NCBI GenBank assembly: GCA_002440625.1
Contig: DJUV01000339.1
Span: 1-15,968, forward strand
Reading direction: 5' to 3'
Source: Rhodobacteraceae bacterium UBA6273
Lineage (GTDB): Bacteria; Pseudomonadota; Alphaproteobacteria; Rhodobacterales; Rhodobacteraceae
Length of the DNA: 15,968 nucleotides
The position numbers were made by a program, and so were the translations under genes. This document shows, piece by piece, positions 13,829 to 15,968 of this stretch; position 1 is the stretch's first letter, and each line of letters starts with the position of its first letter. The notes below the pieces were generated by a model. It did not search any database. It saw only the letters and a program-made list of their open reading frames with translations, and was not told the origin of the DNA.

Positions 13829-14920
13829 ATGGGCGCCTATATCCTGCGACGACTGCTTTTGATGATCCCGACGCTGTTCGGGATCATGCTCATCAACTTC
13901 GTGCTGACCCAGTTCGTGCCGGGCGGCCCGATCGAGCAGATCATCGCGCGGATGGAGGGGCAGGGCGACGTGTTCCAGAACATCTCCGGCGGCGACGGCA
14001 GCAGCGGCGCCGATGTCGATCTCGGCGGCGGTGGGGAAAAGTATCTTGGCGCGCGCGGGCTGCCGCCGGAATTCATCGCGGATCTGGAAAAGCAGTTCGG
14101 TTTCGACAAGCCGCCGACAGAACGCTTCCTGAAGATGATGGGCGACTATCTGCGCTTCGACTTCGGGAACAGTTACTTCCGCTCGATCTCGGTCATCGAC
14201 CTTGTGAAGGAAAAGCTGCCGGTGTCGATCACGCTTGGCCTCTGGTCGACCTTGCTGGCCTATCTGATCTCCATCCCATTGGGCATCCGCAAGGCGGTGA
14301 GGGACGGTACGCCTTTCGATACCTGGACCTCGGGCGCGATCATCGTCGGCTATGCGATCCCGAGCTTCTTGTTCGCCGTTCTCCTCATCGTCCTTTTCGC
14401 GGGCGGCAGCTTCTGGCGCATCTTTCCCCTGCGGGGCCTGACCTCGGACAACTGGGAAAGCCTCACGATGATCGGCAAGATCACCGACTACTTCTGGCAC
14501 ATCACCCTGCCCGTGGTCGCCACGACGATTTCGGCCTTCGCCACGCTGACGCTCCTGACCAAGAACAGCTTTCTCGACGAGATCGGCAAGCAATACGTGC
14601 TGACCGCCAAGGCCAAGGGCCTGACCGAGGGGCGGGTGCTCTACGGCCATGTCTTCCGCAACGCGATGCTGATCGTGATTGCGGGCTTTCCGGGCCTGTT
14701 CCTGTCGGTCCTCTTCGGCGGCGGGGTGCTGATCGAGACGATCTTCTCGCTCGATGGCCTTGGCCGGCTTGGCTATGAGGCGGCGGTCGCGCGCGACTAT
14801 CCGGTGGTCTTCGGCACGCTTTACGTCTTCGGGCTTCTCGGCCTTGTCATCACGCTTCTGTCGGACCTGACCTATGTGCTGGTCGATCCACGGATCGACT
14901 TCGAAAGCCGGGGCGGCTGA
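13829..14920 (+). CDS. yejB: ABC transporter permease YejB
   Basis: This is the first inner-membrane permease of the peptide importer. The 363-residue product starts [20 protein letters not shown], with the first membrane span about 9-30 and the FVPGGPIEQ motif of the DppB/OppB class at 29-37. A periplasmic region follows (about 40-130) with a Gly/Ser/Asp-rich stretch (50-70). More spans appear about 136-155, 168-192, 228-246 and 279-300. The cytoplasmic EAA-type loop that docks on the ATPase is about 256-283 ([20 protein letters not shown], then FRNAML). The Shine-Dalgarno sequence is weak, so translation may be partly coupled to yejA, 29 bp upstream. Its stop codon overlaps the yejE start by one base. 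Confidence 0.95.
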   Translation: MGAYILRRLLLMIPTLFGIMLINFVLTQFVPGGPIEQIIARMEGQGDVFQNISGGDGSSGADVDLGGGGEKYLGARGLPPEFIADLEKQFGFDKPPTERFLKMMGDYLRFDFGNSYFRSISVIDLVKEKLPVSITLGLWSTLLAYLISIPLGIRKAVRDGTPFDTWTSGAIIVGYAIPSFLFAVLLIVLFAGGSFWRIFPLRGLTSDNWESLTMIGKITDYFWHITLPVVATTISAFATLTLLTKNSFLDEIGKQYVLTAKAKGLTEGRVLYGHVFRNAMLIVIAGFPGLFLSVLFGGGVLIETIFSLDGLGRLGYEAAVARDYPVVFGTLYVFGLLGLVITLLSDLTYVLVDPRIDFESRGG

Positions 14921-15968
14921 TGGCGCTGTCGTCGCTGAACCAGCGCCGCTGGCGCAACTTCAAGGCCAACCGCCGCGCGGTCTGGTCCTTGGGCATCTTC
15001 TCCGTCCTCTTCGTGATCTCGCTCTTTGCGGAGTTCGTGGCGAACGAAAAGCCGATCCTCGTCAGCTACAAGGGCGCGCTTTACCTGCCGGTCTACAAGT
15101 TCTACCCGGAGACGGCCTTCGGCGGGGATTTTGAGACCGAGGCGGTCTATACCGACCCCGCCGTCCAGTGCCTCATCAAGACCGGCGGCTTGCAGGAATG
15201 CTGGGACGACCCCGAAGGCGTGGCGGCGGAGGCGGCGACGGGCAGTTACAACGGCGTGGCGGTGGAAAAGGGCTGGATGCTCTGGCCGCCGATCCCCTAC
15301 CGCTACAACACCATCAACAGCGTCGGCACCGCACCTTCGGCGCCGGACGGCAACCACTGGCTTGGCACCGACGATACCGCGCGGGACGTCCTGGCGCGGA
15401 TCATCTACGGCTTCCGCCTGTCGGTCCTGTTCGCGCTGATCGTCTCGGCGGCGTCGAGCCTGATCGGCATCGCGGCAGGGGCGGTGCAGGGCTATTTCGG
15501 CGGGCGGGTCGACCTGATCTTCCAGCGGCTTCTGGAAATCTGGGGCGCGACACCGGGGCTTTACGTGATCATCATCCTCTTCGCCATCCTTGGCCGCAGC
15601 TTCTGGCTTCTGGTCTTCGTCTCCATCCTCTTCGGCTGGCCGTCGCTTGTTGGCGTGGTCAGGGCAGAGTTTCTCCGGGCCCGGAACTTCGAATATGTCC
15701 GCGCCGCCCGCGCGCTTGGGGTGCGTGACCGGGTCATCATGTTCCGCCACATCCTGCCGAACGCCATGGTGGCGACCCTGACCTTCCTGCCGTTCATCGT
15801 GACCGGCGCCATTGGCGGGCTTGCCGCCCTTGACTACCTTGGCTTCGGCCTGCCCTCCTCGCTGCCGTCGCTGGGGGAACTGGCGCTGCAGGGCAAGAAC
15901 AACCTTCAGGCGCCCTGGCTTGGCTTTTCCGCCTTCTTCACCTTCGCGATCATGCTGTCGCTTCTGGT
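14920..15968 (+). CDS. yejE: ABC transporter permease YejE (cut by window edge)
   Basis: This is the second permease of the peptide importer, complete here except for its last residues. The 349 codons present begin [20 protein letters not shown], with a span at about 22-42. The ATG overlaps the yejB stop (TGATG), so translation is coupled. A long periplasmic segment follows (about 43-160), including GWMLWPPIPY and NHWLGTDDTARDVLARIIYG, a DppC/YejE hallmark. The EAA loop is at about 258-282 (EYVRAARALGVRDR, then FRHILPNA), and GLPSSLPSLGELALQGKNNL is the family's C-terminal signature. Compared with E. coli YejE as I remember it, there is an extra stretch of about 28 residues near 82-117 with Cys84 and Cys94. 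yejF, the ATPase, should follow outside the window. Confidence 0.95.
   Translation, partial: MALSSLNQRRWRNFKANRRAVWSLGIFSVLFVISLFAEFVANEKPILVSYKGALYLPVYKFYPETAFGGDFETEAVYTDPAVQCLIKTGGLQECWDDPEGVAAEAATGSYNGVAVEKGWMLWPPIPYRYNTINSVGTAPSAPDGNHWLGTDDTARDVLARIIYGFRLSVLFALIVSAASSLIGIAAGAVQGYFGGRVDLIFQRLLEIWGATPGLYVIIILFAILGRSFWLLVFVSILFGWPSLVGVVRAEFLRARNFEYVRAARALGVRDRVIMFRHILPNAMVATLTFLPFIVTGAIGGLAALDYLGFGLPSSLPSLGELALQGKNNLQAPWLGFSAFFTFAIMLSLL

Noticed and set aside
13606..14778. Plus-strand frame crossing from yejA into yejB
   Set aside because: It overlaps two well-supported genes in another frame and is a frame artefact of GC-rich sequence, not a fusion.
1..15968. tRNA genes, CRISPR arrays, insertion sequences, phage or defence genes
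   Set aside because: All intergenic regions are short, and apart from ffs none contains a tRNA-like fold, spaced repeats, transposase fragments or terminal inverted repeats with target duplications.

Overview
The window reads as chromosomal DNA of a high-GC alphaproteobacterium, most likely a member of the Rhodobacterales (Rhodobacteraceae). The basis is the uniformly GC-rich coding sequence, the compact SRP RNA, a membrane-anchored cytochrome cy/c552 (cycM type) divergent from pheA, and a yejABE-type peptide importer whose protein sequences look like those of Rhodobacteraceae. No mobile element, phage gene, CRISPR array, tRNA or rRNA was seen. Almost all of the window is ordinary core and metabolic gene content, and I found no convincing new multi-gene system. 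The second-look items are mostly small regulatory structures.

Region 1 (1-3125). The 5' part of dnaX is cut by the left edge (minus strand). Next come a TetR regulator (minus) and a divergent VOC/glyoxalase-fold gene (plus) that share an intergenic region with two copies of a 17-bp palindrome. rsgA follows (minus, GTG start), then a possible 12-codon ORF, then the SRP RNA gene ffs (minus) with its own recognisable promoter.

Region 2 (3125-6211). A small HCX5R protein phosphatase gene (plus) converges on, and overlaps by 14 bp, a small exported protein gene (minus). Upstream of that is a Tat-exported 2',3'-cyclic nucleotide phosphodiesterase/3'-nucleotidase (minus), with a Pho-box-like direct repeat before its start.

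Region 3 (6169-9213). nudC (NADH/NAD-cap pyrophosphatase) has a very strong hairpin ending in its Shine-Dalgarno sequence. It is followed by an SRPBCC-fold gene, then convergent pheA (prephenate dehydratase), then divergent cycM, which ends in a clear terminator-like hairpin.

Region 4 (9214-11703). On the minus strand lie a class III adenylate cyclase fused to a TolB-like/TPR module and, upstream of it, a sulfotransferase-like gene with a TTG start and a perfect 19-bp palindrome just upstream.

Region 5 (11704-15968). A yejA-yejB-yejE operon (plus strand) encodes a periplasmic oligopeptide-binding protein and two inner-membrane permeases. yejE runs off the right edge, and the ATPase gene (yejF) is presumably just beyond it.
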